DNA of 42,131 bases from Vibrio sp. 10N.261.55.A7 (GTDB taxonomy: Bacteria; Pseudomonadota; Gammaproteobacteria; Enterobacterales; Vibrionaceae): contig NZ_MCWZ01000021.1 of NCBI RefSeq assembly GCF_002877365.1, positions 1 through 42,131 on the forward strand, in the 5' to 3' direction. Position 1 is the stretch's first letter. Each line of letters starts with the position of its first letter. The notes below the pieces were generated by a model. It ran no database searches. It had not been told where the DNA came from and saw nothing but the letters and a program-made list of their open reading frames with translations. Made by a program: the position numbers and the translations under genes. Shown in pieces: positions 31,285-42,117 of the stretch.

Positions 31285-32394
31285 ATGTCAAACAACAGTG
31301 AAAAGAAAGTAATTGTCGGTATGTCTGGCGGTGTAGATTCATCCGTTTCAGCCTATCTTCTCCAGCAGCAAGGCTATCAGGTTGAAGGCCTATTCATGAA
31401 AAACTGGGAAGAAGACGATAACGAAGAGTATTGTACGGCAGCTGAAGATCTCGCCGACGCTCAAGCTGTTTGTGACAAGCTAGGTATACATCTTCACACC
31501 ATCAATTTCGCAGCAGAATACTGGGACAACGTATTCGAGTACTTTCTTGAAGAGTACAAAGCAGGGCGCACACCCAACCCAGACATTCTTTGCAATAAAG
31601 AGATCAAGTTTAAGGCGTTCTTAGACTTTGCTGATGATGTATTAGAAGCCGATTATATTGCCATGGGGCACTACGTTGATCGCACTTTCCCGGAAGGTGA
31701 AGAAAAACCAAAAATGCTTCGTGGTCTAGACAGCAATAAAGACCAAAGCTATTTCCTTTATACATTAAGCCACAAACAAGTAGCACGCAGCCTTTTTCCA
31801 GTTGGAAATCTTGAAAAGCCAGAAGTTAGAAGAATTGCTGAAGAGCAAGGGCTTATCACGGCTAAGAAAAAAGATTCTACTGGCATTTGCTTCATAGGCG
31901 AGCGTAAGTTTACCGACTTTCTATCTCGATACCTGCCCGCTCAACCAGGCAAGATTGAAACACCAGAGGGCAAGGTTATCGGCGAACATCAAGGCCTGAT
32001 GTACCATACCCTTGGCCAACGTAAAGGCCTGCACATTGGTGGCCAAAAAGGTGGTGGCGGCAACGAAGACCCATGGTACGTGGCAGAGAAGGATCTTAAA
32101 CGTAATGTCCTTATTGCTGTGCAGGGTGGCGATCATCCACTCCTCAAATCAGAAGGACTGCTAGCCTCTCAGCTTCACTGGGTGGATAGAACACCAATCA
32201 AAGCCCCAATAACCTGCACTGTGAAAACACGATATCGTCAAAGTGATATTCCTTGCACCATCATTCCTATTGATGATGAAAACATTAAGGTCATCTTTGA
32301 TGAGCCCCAAGTCGCTGTGACACCAGGTCAATCCGCTGTATTTTATTCTGGTAATGTTTGCCTCGGTGGCGGCATTATTGAAAAACGCATTTAA
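31285..32394 (+). CDS. mnmA: tRNA-specific 2-thiouridylase
   Basis: Thiolates U34 of tRNAs for Lys, Glu and Gln in the wobble modification pathway. From the ATG at 31285 the length is 369 residues (E. coli 368). The ATP pyrophosphatase P-loop is G-M-S-G-G-V-D-S-S (12-20). C103 in P-D-I-L-C-N-K and C202 in S-T-G-I-C-F-I-G form the sulfur-transfer pair. The frame also opens at 31237 with 16 extra residues, not matching the family, so 31285 is preferred. The ribosome site is weak (AAGTGG). It is followed by hflD after 26 bp, a common pairing. Confidence 0.95.
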   Translation: MSNNSEKKVIVGMSGGVDSSVSAYLLQQQGYQVEGLFMKNWEEDDNEEYCTAAEDLADAQAVCDKLGIHLHTINFAAEYWDNVFEYFLEEYKAGRTPNPDILCNKEIKFKAFLDFADDVLEADYIAMGHYVDRTFPEGEEKPKMLRGLDSNKDQSYFLYTLSHKQVARSLFPVGNLEKPEVRRIAEEQGLITAKKKDSTGICFIGERKFTDFLSRYLPAQPGKIETPEGKVIGEHQGLMYHTLGQRKGLHIGGQKGGGGNEDPWYVAEKDLKRNVLIAVQGGDHPLLKSEGLLASQLHWVDRTPIKAPITCTVKTRYRQSDIPCTIIPIDDENIKVIFDEPQVAVTPGQSAVFYSGNVCLGGGIIEKRI

Positions 32395-32420
32395 TAACCC
32401 GTACCTAGGAGTACTACTAC

Positions 32421-33038
32421 GTGGCGAACTCTCTTTATGACCGTACTATTGCATTTGCCGGTATTTGCCAAGCGGTGGCACTGGTTCAACAAGTTGCAAA
32501 AGATGGCGAATGTGACGGTGAGGCATTCAAAACATCACTGCATGCCGTCCTAAATACGAGCCCAAATAGTACGTTAGACGTTTTTGGACATGAAAGTGAC
32601 TTAAAACTCGGTCTAGAATGTTTGGTGAAAGGCATCGATAGCACACCAGCAGGCAGTGAAGTGACTCGTTACATCATTAGCCTTATGGCACTAGAAAAAA
32701 AGTTGAGTGCGCGAAACGATGCGATGTCTCAGTTGGGTGATCGTGTTCAAATGCTTGAACGTCAGCTCGATCACTTTGAATTGTTAGACGAGCAAATGCT
32801 CAGTAACCTTGCGAGTGTTTATCTCGATGTCGTTAGCCCTATCGGCCCTCGAATTCAAGTATCAGGCACACCAGCCGTATTACAACATACGACCAACCAA
32901 CACAAAGTTCGTGCGCTACTGTTATCTGGTATTCGCAGTGCGGTACTTTGGCGTCAGGTTGGCGGTAAACGTCGTCACTTGATCTTTGGCCGTAAGAAGA
33001 TGATAGAGCAAGCCGAGATACTGCTCGCTAGAATGTAA
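32421..33038 (+). CDS. hflD: High-frequency-lysogenisation protein HflD homolog
   Basis: A 205-residue membrane-associated protein. In E. coli HflD (formerly YcfC) binds phage lambda CII and lowers lysogenisation; its housekeeping role is unclear. Family features are the N-terminal [28 protein letters not shown] (near 82-91), and the C-terminal [18 protein letters not shown] (near 172-189). The start codon is GTG with TAGGAG upstream. It lies between mnmA and purB, as in many Gammaproteobacteria. Confidence 0.95.
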   Translation: MANSLYDRTIAFAGICQAVALVQQVAKDGECDGEAFKTSLHAVLNTSPNSTLDVFGHESDLKLGLECLVKGIDSTPAGSEVTRYIISLMALEKKLSARNDAMSQLGDRVQMLERQLDHFELLDEQMLSNLASVYLDVVSPIGPRIQVSGTPAVLQHTTNQHKVRALLLSGIRSAVLWRQVGGKRRHLIFGRKKMIEQAEILLARM

Positions 33039-33057
33039 TCATCTAGAAAGAACATCT

Positions 33058-33087
33058 AACTCGCGACTCGTCGCGAGTTATTTATTT
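33058..33087 (+). terminator. Terminator after hflD
   Basis: AACTCGCGAC and GTCGCGAGTT (33058-33067 with 33070-33079) are perfect complements with a 2-nt centre, followed by TATTTATTTA. The T tract is interrupted, so termination may be partial. Confidence 0.7.
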
Positions 33088-33125
33088 AGAGCAACCAACA
33101 CATTATTTTTAGCAACACTTGCGCC

Positions 33126-33177
33126 GCGCAAACGATTGCGCAATGTTCGTGACAATTGCTGAAGTTATTGGTATAAA
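33126..33177 (+). promoter_or_regulatory. purB promoter with PurR-type operator
   Basis: GCGCAAACGATTGCGC (33126-33141) matches the PurR box (ACGCAAACGTTTGCGT-type) with the central CAAACG core. A strong promoter follows: -35 GTGACA (33149-33154), 17-bp spacer, -10 TATAAA (33172-33177). The operator centre is about 50 bp upstream of the predicted start. PurR regulation is inferred. Confidence 0.78.
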
Positions 33178-33208
33178 GCTCACCATATTTTGAATACGTA
33201 AATTTTGA

Positions 33209-34600
<1,392 letters not shown>

Positions 34601-34630
34601 TTCATCCGCTATCTGTAGCGAGTAAAATAG

Positions 34631-34657
34631 AAAAAGGGCTCAAATGAGCCCTTTTTT
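34631..34657. terminator. Bidirectional terminator between purB and htpX
   Basis: AAAAAGGGCTC and GAGCCCTTTTTT (34631-34641 with 34646-34657) form an 11-bp stem with an AAAT loop and a T tract after it. It serves the convergent purB and htpX. Confidence 0.93.
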
Positions 34658-34711
34658 AATGTCCAAAATTCACCACTAAGGAACACAGTTCTCATTAGTG
34701 ATAAATAATAA

Positions 34712-35587
34712 TTAACTGTAATCGTAGCTACGTAGAGCATCAATACGTTTATCAAGCGGTGGGTGGCTCATCAACAGTTCCGTCATTGAACGTTTACCGT
34801 TGATACCAAATGCCATCATTGAGCCTTCCAGTTGAGGCTCATGGCTCACCTTTAATCGCTCTAACGCCGCAATCATCTTATGGCTACCAACCATTTTCGC
34901 TGCTCCGTAATCAGCATGGAATTCGCGATGACGGCTGTACCACATAGTAATGAAGCTTGCTAAGAAACCAAAGACAAGTTCCAGCGCCATTGAAACGCCG
35001 AAGTAAACCATCATGTTACTGCCCTGACCTTCTTCATCGCTATTATTAGAAGCGACAATATTGGCAATAAAACGTGACAGGAAGATAACAAAGGTATTCA
35101 CAACCCCCTGCATCAGCGTCATTGTCACCATATCACCGTTCGCAATGTGGCTAACTTCATGAGCCAATACGGCTTCCGCTTCATCACGAGTCATGCTGTG
35201 CAACAAACCTGTTGAAACAGCGACCAACGAATCGTCTCTTTTAGCGCCTGTAGCAAATGCATTAATATCTGGAGAATCGTAGATCGCAACTGTCGGCATA
35301 CCGATACCAACCTGCTGGGCTTGACGACTGACTGTTTCAAGTAACCAGTGCTCAGTCTCATTTCTAGGGCTTTCAATAACGGCTCCACCCACAGATTTCA
35401 AGGCAATTTTCTTAGACATTAGTAGCGAGATGAAAGAGCCACCAAAACCAAACACCGCTGCCATCACCAATAAGCCTGATAAGCTACCCGGTTGCATCCC
35501 TGTCACGGCATAAACAATATTAAGAACAACACTTAATACAAGAACCACTGCTAAGTTAGTGGCTAAAAACAACATTATCCGCTTCAT
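34712..35587 (-). CDS. htpX: Membrane-bound zinc metalloprotease HtpX
   Basis: Inner-membrane protease for quality control of membrane proteins, induced by heat or envelope stress in E. coli. It is 291 residues. Two N-terminal membrane segments (about 5-27 and 36-57) precede the cytoplasmic catalytic domain, with the HExxH motif H-E-V-S-H (143-147) and a third ligand Glu in H-R-E-F-H-A-D-Y (near 220-227). Two further hydrophobic segments lie about 155-175 and 190-215. GGAGATAAG precedes the ATG. I see no clear sigma-32 promoter, but an inverted repeat occupies the leader. Confidence 0.96.
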   Translation of the reverse strand: MKRIMLFLATNLAVVLVLSVVLNIVYAVTGMQPGSLSGLLVMAAVFGFGGSFISLLMSKKIALKSVGGAVIESPRNETEHWLLETVSRQAQQVGIGMPTVAIYDSPDINAFATGAKRDDSLVAVSTGLLHSMTRDEAEAVLAHEVSHIANGDMVTMTLMQGVVNTFVIFLSRFIANIVASNNSDEEGQGSNMMVYFGVSMALELVFGFLASFITMWYSRHREFHADYGAAKMVGSHKMIAALERLKVSHEPQLEGSMMAFGINGKRSMTELLMSHPPLDKRIDALRSYDYS

Positions 35588-35616
35588 TACTTATCTCCAA
35601 TGGGAAGCCTATTCAG

Positions 35617-35646
35617 CGTAACGATTGATCAAAAAGACTCGTTACG
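35617..35646 (-). repeat. Inverted repeat in the htpX leader
   Basis: CGTAACGA (35617-35624) and TCGTTACG (35639-35646) are exact complements separated by 14 bp, starting 30 bp upstream of the htpX ATG. It may be an operator dyad or an RNA hairpin; no T tract follows on either strand. Confidence 0.5.
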
Positions 35647-35825
35647 TCTAATACATATAGTTTAAACGTTATTAAAACAAGGTTAAGTGCTAAATTGAAA
35701 CATTTGTTTTCTATCATAACCAGGTAAGTTGCAAACGGATTAGACTTTGGTCTTATTGTGCTTAGAAAGTAAAAATACTAAATTTTCTGTAGAACAAAGT
35801 GCGCCCACGAATATAAGGACGAATT

Positions 35826-35993
35826 ATGGTGGAAGCTAACAACTATCAAATGGCTATCGATTTACTTTGCTGTCATCTTGGACTTTCAGAAGACGAAGCA
35901 AAACAGCAACTTGGTATTCAAGCAGAACAAGAAGCCAGTAGAAAAGTGATCGACACACAACAGGCTTTAATGGGCTTAGTACAAGAAAAGTAA
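35826..35993 (+). CDS. Small uncharacterised protein (55 residues)
   Basis: A short frame read directly from the sequence. It starts M-V-E-A-N-N-Y and has I-D-L-L-C-C-H-L-G-L (11-20) with adjacent cysteines, then acidic and Gln-rich sequence, ending G-L-V-Q-E-K. AAGGA lies 6 bp before the ATG, and a strong terminator follows 20 bp after the stop, so it looks like a real monocistronic gene. It shows no membrane segment and appears helical. Residues 12-34 resemble a small UBA-like or helix-bundle segment (L-G-L-S-E-D-E-A-K-Q-Q-L), but that is only impressionistic. Function unknown. Confidence 0.7.
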   Translation: MVEANNYQMAIDLLCCHLGLSEDEAKQQLGIQAEQEASRKVIDTQQALMGLVQEK

Positions 35994-36010
35994 ATTGTAT
36001 TAGAAGAATC

Positions 36011-36045
36011 AAAAAGGGGCTGCTCAATGCAGCCCCTTTCTTTTA
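36011..36045. terminator. Bidirectional terminator after the 55-residue gene and bioD
   Basis: AAAGGGGCTGC and GCAGCCCCTTT (36013-36023 with 36029-36039) form an 11-bp perfect stem with a TCAAT loop, flanked by A's and by CTTTTA. Confidence 0.92.
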
Positions 36046-36062
36046 TGTGAACAGATTGATAA

Positions 36063-36749
36063 TCACATGGAGTCAGGTAAGAGATCAAGATTGATGTACT
36101 TACCCAGATCGGTACGTTTTGCTGAAGGTATATAAGGAATCTCGCCCAGCTTAGGCGCCCCAAGCTGATTTTCTAATGTCTCAATCAACTCTGAGTAATA
36201 CTCAGTACCAGGGTTAATACGATTGGCAACCCAGCCAACAACATTCAAACCATCGGCTTTAATTGTTTCAGCGGTCAATACAGCATGACTAAGGCAACCT
36301 AGCTTAATACCTACGACAAGAACAACAGGTAAGTTCTCTTGTTTTACCCAGGTTGAAAGGTAGTCAGTATCTGAAACAGGTACTCTCCACCCACCAGCCC
36401 CTTCAACTAATACAAGATCTGCTTGTTGCTTATGCAGAGCCAACTTATTACTTAAGACAGAATAGTCGATCTCAATATTCTCTTTCTTTGCCGCTATATG
36501 AGGTGACGACGCCAGCTCTAACGCATATGGGTTAACATCATCATAAGCAACATCTAAAGTCGCGTCTTGCTGAAGATGCAAAGCGTCTGAATTTCGCATT
36601 CCATCTTTAGTCATATCACTCCCAGCCGCTACAGGTTTATAGCCAATGGTTTTTAATCCTTTTGCCGCTAAAGCATGTAGTATCGCTTTTGAAGCGACTG
36701 TTTTGCCTACGTCGGTATCCGTACCAGCAATAAAAATTGCATCAATCAT
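36063..36749 (-). CDS. bioD: Dethiobiotin synthetase
   Basis: ATP-dependent carboxylation and ring closure of DAPA to dethiobiotin. From the ATG at 36749 it is 228 residues. The P-loop G-T-D-T-D-V-G-K-T (9-17) and a switch region G-A-G-G-W-R-V-P (near 107-114) are typical. The frame extends 7 codons upstream inside bioC, but the ATG at 36749 makes a classic ATGA overlap with the bioC stop and matches the family N terminus ([12 protein letters not shown]). Last gene of bioBFCD. Confidence 0.95.
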   Translation of the reverse strand: MIDAIFIAGTDTDVGKTVASKAILHALAAKGLKTIGYKPVAAGSDMTKDGMRNSDALHLQQDATLDVAYDDVNPYALELASSPHIAAKKENIEIDYSVLSNKLALHKQQADLVLVEGAGGWRVPVSDTDYLSTWVKQENLPVVLVVGIKLGCLSHAVLTAETIKADGLNVVGWVANRINPGTEYYSELIETLENQLGAPKLGEIPYIPSAKRTDLGKYINLDLLPDSM

Positions 36750-37585
36750 CGATAAAGCGCCCCTAAACATACCTGATACGTAACAGGTAATTGATTTTGA
36801 TGGTTTTTAAATACTTGGTACTCTTGTTCCACTTTGATCAAAGCCTTACGGCTTGTTAGACCTTGTGAGCGCCCGCTAACATGATTGGCTCCGATGCCTT
36901 TCAAATCACGCATAACCGCGAACGCAGAGTCGTACCAAACGGTAATTTTGGAAAAGTCTAGAGTAATGTCGCTAAACTGAGATTGAGCTAACGCAATTTT
37001 TACCTGATTAGAAGAATCAAAGTGATTGATATGTTGATATTTATCAACTTTTTTCCAAGATTCCTTTAACTCATGTAACGAACCGTCTAACAAAGTCGAA
37101 AAATAGGCTTGGCCACTTTTTTTCAGTACACGCCGAATTTCTCGCATCGGTACCGACAGATCCTGGCACCATTGCAAAGCTAAACTTGAAAAGACGTAAT
37201 CTACACTCTTAGTTTCTATCGGCAGACTCTCCGCATCCGCCACTAGATAAGCCATGTCATGGCTGCCACATCGCACCTTGGCTTGAGATAGCATTGAATC
37301 TGAGATATCTACACACAATACAAACGCACCTCTATCTGAGAGTAACTTAGAGAAATAGCCTGTCCCACATCCCAAGTCGATGACGGTCTTTCCGGTCAAA
37401 TCTAACGGCATGAGTTCAATCAGCTTCTCTCCGACCTCTCGCTGAAAAGCTGCGTGTTTATCGTAGCTTAACGCGGCTTTACCAAACGCAGCCGCTATGT
37501 CACTTTTATCGTCGATAAGACTCATTGTATCTAAAGCCCTTTCAAACGATCCATCATGACGATTTGCATTAGAAACATCTAACAT
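36746..37585 (-). CDS. bioC: Malonyl-ACP O-methyltransferase BioC
   Basis: SAM-dependent methylation of malonyl-ACP, which starts pimeloyl synthesis for biotin. The SAM motif is [11 protein letters not shown] (near 68-78, counted from the start used here), with [10 protein letters not shown] (near 92-101) and F-S-S-L-A-L-Q-W-C (near 127-135). I start at the ATG at 37585, which overlaps the bioF stop (TGATG) and gives 279 residues. Alternatives are an ATG at 37618 inside bioF and an ATG at 37525 (259 residues), nearer E. coli's 251 residues. No BioH is nearby. Confidence 0.9.
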   Translation of the reverse strand: MLDVSNANRHDGSFERALDTMSLIDDKSDIAAAFGKAALSYDKHAAFQREVGEKLIELMPLDLTGKTVIDLGCGTGYFSKLLSDRGAFVLCVDISDSMLSQAKVRCGSHDMAYLVADAESLPIETKSVDYVFSSLALQWCQDLSVPMREIRRVLKKSGQAYFSTLLDGSLHELKESWKKVDKYQHINHFDSSNQVKIALAQSQFSDITLDFSKITVWYDSAFAVMRDLKGIGANHVSGRSQGLTSRKALIKVEQEYQVFKNHQNQLPVTYQVCLGALYR

Positions 37586-38781
37586 CAGTTCAACCCTTGC
37601 AACGTGACTTCTAAACAAGAAGATAGGCTTTTCACCTGATCGACCGAGTGCGCAGCCGTTAATGTCACTCTCAAGCGCGATTGATTACTCGGTACGGTAG
37701 GAGTGCGAATAGCGGTCACTCCAAAGCCTGCTTTATTGAGAGCTAAAGCGGCTTTAGTTGCTTGTTCTGCCTCGCCGATAATGATCGGGTTAATGGGCGT
37801 TTCAGTCTTTATAACTTGCTCAAAGCGACTCAAGTTTTCACTATAAACGGACTTTAGTTCGGCTAATTTATCTCGGCGCCACTGCTGCGTTTTTATCATT
37901 TCGAGCGCTTTCGTCAAAGCATAAGCTTGAGAGGGTGGCATAGCAGTAGAATAAACATGGTGTCGAGCAAACTGAGTAAGATAATCGCCAGTGCTGGCGT
38001 CACAAAGTATCGCTGCGCCAGATAGGCCAAAGGCTTTGCCAAACGTCACGACCAGTACATTAGGTTTGATATCCTGTGCAGCGCAACTTCCCTGCCCTTC
38101 TTTGCCCAATACGCCAATTCCGTGAGCATCATCGACAGCTAACCATGCGCGATCTCCTATGACTTTATTCAGCGCGTTCAACGGCGCCATATCACCATCC
38201 ATGCTGAACACGCCTTCAGTCATGACCAATGAACTGCCACAGTTGTGCTCATAGAGATTTAAAAGGCTAGATAAATGGCTATCATCATTGTGTTTAAATC
38301 GACGCATTGTCGCTGGCGACAGAATCCCTGCTTCAATTAACGATGCGTGATTCAATTTATCTTGATACACAACATCACTTTCTTCGAGCAATGTGAACAG
38401 CAACGCTTGATTAGCACTAAAGCCAGAAGAAAATAGAACTGCTCTTTCAAACCCAAGCCACTCGCATAATGCGCTCTCAAGGTTAGAATGAGCGGGACTG
38501 AACCCCGTGACGATCGGTGAGGCTGCACTCCCACAGCCATAAAGAGATAGGCCTCGTTGCCAAGCGTCAATCAATTCTGAATCATTTGCCAACCCAAGAT
38601 AGTCATTACTTGAGAAGTTGACTAGTTTCTGTCCATTTCTAATGAGCTCCGTTGTATTTCCACCTTGGCTAGCAATGAGAGATCTAGAAAGCCCTTTTGT
38701 AGCTCTATCGCTTAAAGCTTTGCTAATTCTTTCATCAAATCCTATCGATTTCGAACAACGAGTTAGAGAAGACTCACTCAT
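37585..38781 (-). CDS. bioF: 8-amino-7-oxononanoate synthase
   Basis: PLP-dependent condensation of pimeloyl-ACP (or -CoA) with alanine to KAPA. It is 398 residues. The PLP lysine K249 lies in V-V-T-F-G-K-A-F-G, and the F-S-S-N-D-Y-L-G-L (56-64) N-terminal signature and the D-D-A-H-G-I-G-V-L-G (217-226) cofactor motif are present. It starts 1 bp into the bioB stop (TAATG), and its own stop overlaps bioC (TGATG), so the three genes are tightly coupled. Confidence 0.96.
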   Translation of the reverse strand: MSESSLTRCSKSIGFDERISKALSDRATKGLSRSLIASQGGNTTELIRNGQKLVNFSSNDYLGLANDSELIDAWQRGLSLYGCGSAASPIVTGFSPAHSNLESALCEWLGFERAVLFSSGFSANQALLFTLLEESDVVYQDKLNHASLIEAGILSPATMRRFKHNDDSHLSSLLNLYEHNCGSSLVMTEGVFSMDGDMAPLNALNKVIGDRAWLAVDDAHGIGVLGKEGQGSCAAQDIKPNVLVVTFGKAFGLSGAAILCDASTGDYLTQFARHHVYSTAMPPSQAYALTKALEMIKTQQWRRDKLAELKSVYSENLSRFEQVIKTETPINPIIIGEAEQATKAALALNKAGFGVTAIRTPTVPSNQSRLRVTLTAAHSVDQVKSLSSCLEVTLQGLN

Positions 38782-39833
38782 TAGATAGTGGCTTCGTAAA
38801 ACAAATCATCCTTTGTCGGGCGAGAAGCGACTCGCTCAGTGACCTGTTCCAACAGTTCGTTCTCTTGAATTTCGTCCGGTTTTTGCACAACTTGCTGGCT
38901 ATTGATGCCTAGCTTTGCAAATAACTGCATATCTGCATCTTCGCCTGGGTTTGGTGTAGTCAATAATTTGCAGCCATAAAAGATAGAGTTTGCACCAGCC
39001 ATGAAACACAGCGTCTGCATTTGCTCATTCATCCCTTCGCGCCCCGCTGAAAGACGAACAGCCGAATTAGGCATCATAATACGAGCGATTGCGATTAGTC
39101 GGATAAAATCAAACGGATCAACATCGTCCACTTCTTCTAAAGGTGTGCCCTTCACTTTCACTAACATGTTAATTGGGACACTTTCTGGGTGAATAGGCAG
39201 ATTGGCAAGCTCTACAAAAAGGCCAGCACGGTCATGTGCACTTTCACCAAGGCCGATGATTCCGCCAGAACAGATCTTCATACCGGCATCGCGGACATGA
39301 GATAACGTATCTAAACGATCTTGATAAGTACGCGTTGTGATAATGCTGCCGTAAAACTCCGGAGAAGTGTCAAGATTGTGGTTATAGTAATCTAAACCAG
39401 CATCCGCCAGTTCTTTCGCTTGATCTGGCTCTAACATGCCAAGAGTCATACAGGTCTCTAGCCCCATACCCTTCACACCTTTGATCATGTCGGTAAGGTG
39501 TGGCATATCACGCTGCTTCGGGTTTTTCCAAGCGGCGCCCATACAAAATCGAGTTGAGCCAGCATCTTTGGCTTTCTGTGCAGCATCTAAAACTCGATCC
39601 ACTTCCATCAATCGTTCTTTCTCTACATCCGTTTGGTAGCGAGCACTCTGCGGGCAATACTTACAATCCTCTGGGCAAGCGCCCGTTTTAATAGAAAGCA
39701 ACGTGCTGACTTGAACATGATTATGTGGCTGAAATTCCCGATGAACGAGTTGTGCTTCAAACAATAGATCCATGAATGGTTTTTGCATGAGTTGCTGAAC
39801 TTCGGCATGAGTCCAATTATGACGTAACTGCAC
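38781..39833 (-). CDS. bioB: Biotin synthase
   Basis: Radical-SAM enzyme inserting sulfur into dethiobiotin. It is 350 residues. C53, C57 and C60 ([10 protein letters not shown]) bind the radical-SAM 4Fe-4S cluster, at the same positions as in E. coli, and the 2Fe-2S ligands follow in the conserved R-F-C-M-G-A (near 95-100) and later Cys and Arg positions. The start codon is GTG (39833) with AAGGAAAG upstream. It is first in bioBFCD, transcribed from the promoter overlapping the BirA operator. Confidence 0.96.
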   Translation of the reverse strand: MQLRHNWTHAEVQQLMQKPFMDLLFEAQLVHREFQPHNHVQVSTLLSIKTGACPEDCKYCPQSARYQTDVEKERLMEVDRVLDAAQKAKDAGSTRFCMGAAWKNPKQRDMPHLTDMIKGVKGMGLETCMTLGMLEPDQAKELADAGLDYYNHNLDTSPEFYGSIITTRTYQDRLDTLSHVRDAGMKICSGGIIGLGESAHDRAGLFVELANLPIHPESVPINMLVKVKGTPLEEVDDVDPFDFIRLIAIARIMMPNSAVRLSAGREGMNEQMQTLCFMAGANSIFYGCKLLTTPNPGEDADMQLFAKLGINSQQVVQKPDEIQENELLEQVTERVASRPTKDDLFYEATI

Positions 39834-39883
39834 AGAGCTTTCCTTATTAAGTAATTCATCATTATTGTTATGGATACTTGGCT

Positions 39884-39938
39884 AGTGTACTGATAAGAGA
39901 TAGACTGTCAACAACATAAGAATCAACAAGTTTACAGT
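39884..39938 (-). promoter_or_regulatory. bioB promoter overlapped by a BirA-type operator
   Basis: On minus, -35 TTGACA (39906-39911) and -10 TACACT (39884-39889) have a 16-bp spacer. Overlapping the -35 is a BirA-like dyad: TGTCAACA (39906-39913), 15-bp spacer, AGTTTACA (39929-39936), close to the TGTAAACC-N15-GGTTTACA consensus. Biotinyl-AMP-bound BirA would block bioB and probably the divergent bioA. Confidence 0.75.
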
Positions 39939-39977
39939 TGATTAATATACAAACAACGAAAGATAGTAGACTTTTTA

Positions 39978-41258
39978 ATGGACTTAGATTTCGATAGAAA
40001 CCATATCTGGCACCCTTACACATCAACGATAGACCCACTCACATGCTACCCAGTAGCTAGCGCGCAAGGCGTCCATATTGAACTCGAATCAGGCGAGAGC
40101 TTGGTTGATGGCATGTCTTCTTGGTGGTCAACAATACACGGTTACAATCACCCGCATTTAAATCAGGCTGCGCACAATCAAATTGATAAGATGTCGCACG
40201 TTATGTTTGGTGGTATTACCCATGAACCCGCAATCAATCTATGTAAGAAACTCGTAGAGCTAACACCGAGTAACCTCGAAAAAGTATTTTTGGCAGATTC
40301 AGGTTCAGTCGCTGTAGAAGTCAGTTTAAAAATGGCGCTGCAATATTGGCACGCCAAAGGAGAACAACGCCCTAAGTTTCTTACCTTAAAACATGGTTAT
40401 CATGGCGACACTTTTGCTGCAATGTCTGTGACTGACCCTAATAACTCAATGCATAGCCTCTATAAAGGCTTTTTGCCGGAGCATATATTTGCCGACTCGC
40501 CGACAATCGGTTACTGGGATGAATGGAATGAAAGCGATCTCGACGATTTTCAATTGAAGTTGGGATCACACCATAAAGAAGTCGCTGCAGTCATCCTTGA
40601 ACCTATAGTGCAAGGAGCAGGTGGTATGCGGATATATCATCCTGAATTTTTGAAAGGTGTCAGACGCCTATGTGATAAGTATGATGTATTGCTTATACTT
40701 GATGAGATTGCCACCGGCTTTGGTCGAACAGGAAAACTATTCGCATGTGAGCACGCGGAAGTGCAACCGGACATATTGTGTGTAGGCAAAGCCCTGACAG
40801 GCGGATACATGACTTTATCCGCGACCATAACCACCAAGTATGTCGCTGACACTGTCTGTGGTGGAGAGGCGGGATGTTTTATGCATGGACCTACCTTTAT
40901 GGGGAATCCACTCGCTTGTGCTGTTGGTGCTGCTAGCCTGGAGCTCATTCAACAAGGCCATTGGGAAGATCAAGTCAGCAAAATAGAACAGTTGTTTTCT
41001 GAAGAACTGCCTAAACTACTCGCTTATGAGCAGGTGAAACATGTTCGCTGGCTTGGTGCTATCGGTGTGGTTGAAACACACTCTAACGTCAATATGGAAG
41101 TGATTCAGGCGCACTTTGTTAAATGCGGAGTTTGGATAAGGCCATTTGGAAAACTGATATACATGATGCCACCTTTCATAAGTAGTGAGGACAATATCCT
41201 TTCTTTAATTGAAGCAGTAACCAGTGCCGTAAATACACTAGAGTGTTTCAATTCATAA
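39978..41258 (+). CDS. bioA: Adenosylmethionine-8-amino-7-oxononanoate aminotransferase
   Basis: Transfers an amino group from SAM to KAPA, making DAPA. It is a 426-residue class III PLP aminotransferase. The PLP lysine is K271 in C-V-G-K-A-L-T-G-G-Y, D242 is in L-L-I-L-D-E-I-A-T-G-F-G-R-T-G (near 238-252), and the N-terminal H-I-W-H-P-Y-T (9-15) matches family. The gene is divergent from bioBFCD, sharing the operator region of 144 bp, as in E. coli. A weak terminator follows. Confidence 0.96.
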   Translation: MDLDFDRNHIWHPYTSTIDPLTCYPVASAQGVHIELESGESLVDGMSSWWSTIHGYNHPHLNQAAHNQIDKMSHVMFGGITHEPAINLCKKLVELTPSNLEKVFLADSGSVAVEVSLKMALQYWHAKGEQRPKFLTLKHGYHGDTFAAMSVTDPNNSMHSLYKGFLPEHIFADSPTIGYWDEWNESDLDDFQLKLGSHHKEVAAVILEPIVQGAGGMRIYHPEFLKGVRRLCDKYDVLLILDEIATGFGRTGKLFACEHAEVQPDILCVGKALTGGYMTLSATITTKYVADTVCGGEAGCFMHGPTFMGNPLACAVGAASLELIQQGHWEDQVSKIEQLFSEELPKLLAYEQVKHVRWLGAIGVVETHSNVNMEVIQAHFVKCGVWIRPFGKLIYMMPPFISSEDNILSLIEAVTSAVNTLECFNS

Positions 41259-41282
41259 ATTTCCCACTTTCTGAAAATTGAA

Positions 41283-41311
41283 GGGGGAGCTAAATTCGCT
41301 CCCCCCTCTTT
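41283..41311 (+). terminator. Terminator after bioA
   Basis: GGGGGAGC and GCTCCCCC (41283-41290 with 41298-41305) form an 8-bp GC-rich stem with a 7-nt loop, followed by CTCTTTAAAA. The T tract is short but position and stem strength support termination. Confidence 0.75.
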
Positions 41312-41343
41312 AAAATTAGTTCTCAGTACAACTTAAGCTATAA

Positions 41344-42003
41344 TTATTCTTGGTCAATGACCCAACGGCGGAATTCTTTGCGCTCTGATTTAGTGGCTTT
41401 CAGATACCAAGCTTTTAGCTGATCTAGGTTTGTTGTTTCTTCTACAGAAAGACTTGCCTGTTCAACTTGCTTTGAATCAGCAGCATGAACTACGTCTGCG
41501 GTTGTAGTCGCAGCAACGGCAGCGGTAGTCACTTTACCATTAGCGAAGTGCACTCCTTTTGACTGATTAAACTCAAGTACCGTTTGCTCTAAGCCCATGT
41601 AAGGGAATATGCCCTTTTTCTTCGGCAGTAGAGCTTGTGAATAAGCGATGTCTTTGCCGTCTTCAGTAACGCGCCACTTAGGGTCATCAGTCCTAAATGC
41701 TTTTTTCGCTTCAGAAAGACTTCTCGCTACAGGGTGATTAACTTTAATTTCGTTACCAGAAACTTCGAGGTTTAGTACATAAATATCAGAGGTAAATACC
41801 TCACTACTATTGCCTTTACCTAGTTTTTTATCCATGCGAATGATGATCTGCGCGTCACCTGTCGCAATATCATTTTTACCTATTTTTTCTTCTGCGGCTT
41901 CACCGTTAATATATAAAACAGAGACTCCCTGACTAGGTACAAGCACAGCAGCACTGGTTGATACTGAAAACAAACATAAAATTAACCAACGACACATCTT
42001 CAT
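41344..42003 (-). CDS. DUF2057 (YccT/CsgI-type) exported protein
   Basis: A 219-residue protein with a Sec signal peptide: M-K-M-C-R-W then a hydrophobic L-I-L-C-L-F stretch, cleavage expected after S-A-A near residues 17-19. The mature part opens with V-L-V-P-S-Q-G-V-S-V-L-Y-I-N-G-E, typical of the DUF2057/UPF0319 family, periplasmic proteins that include E. coli YccT (CsgI), reported to restrain curli assembly. There is an Ala/Thr-rich low-complexity insert at about 158-175, then a C-terminal domain ending W-V-I-D-Q-E. Its stop lies close to the bioA terminator. Whether it acts on curli here is not shown. Confidence 0.8.
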   Translation of the reverse strand: MKMCRWLILCLFSVSTSAAVLVPSQGVSVLYINGEAAEEKIGKNDIATGDAQIIIRMDKKLGKGNSSEVFTSDIYVLNLEVSGNEIKVNHPVARSLSEAKKAFRTDDPKWRVTEDGKDIAYSQALLPKKKGIFPYMGLEQTVLEFNQSKGVHFANGKVTTAAVAATTTADVVHAADSKQVEQASLSVEETTNLDQLKAWYLKATKSERKEFRRWVIDQE

Positions 42004-42091
42004 ACTTAAAACTCCAAAACTTACAGGTCTTTGAATTATCTAGCTATCAGCCATTATGACATCTATATAATGTTACTTTCTAGTCAAAATA

Positions 42092-42117
42092 AAAAGCCAC
42101 CCATAAGGGTGGCTTTT
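42092..42117 (-). terminator. Terminator of a minus-strand gene beyond the window
   Basis: A perfect 11-bp stem AAAAGCCACCC/GGGTGGCTTTT (42092-42102 with 42107-42117) has an ATAA loop. On minus it is followed by a T-rich tract (TTTATTTT), implying a minus-strand gene ending to its right, outside the window. Confidence 0.85.
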
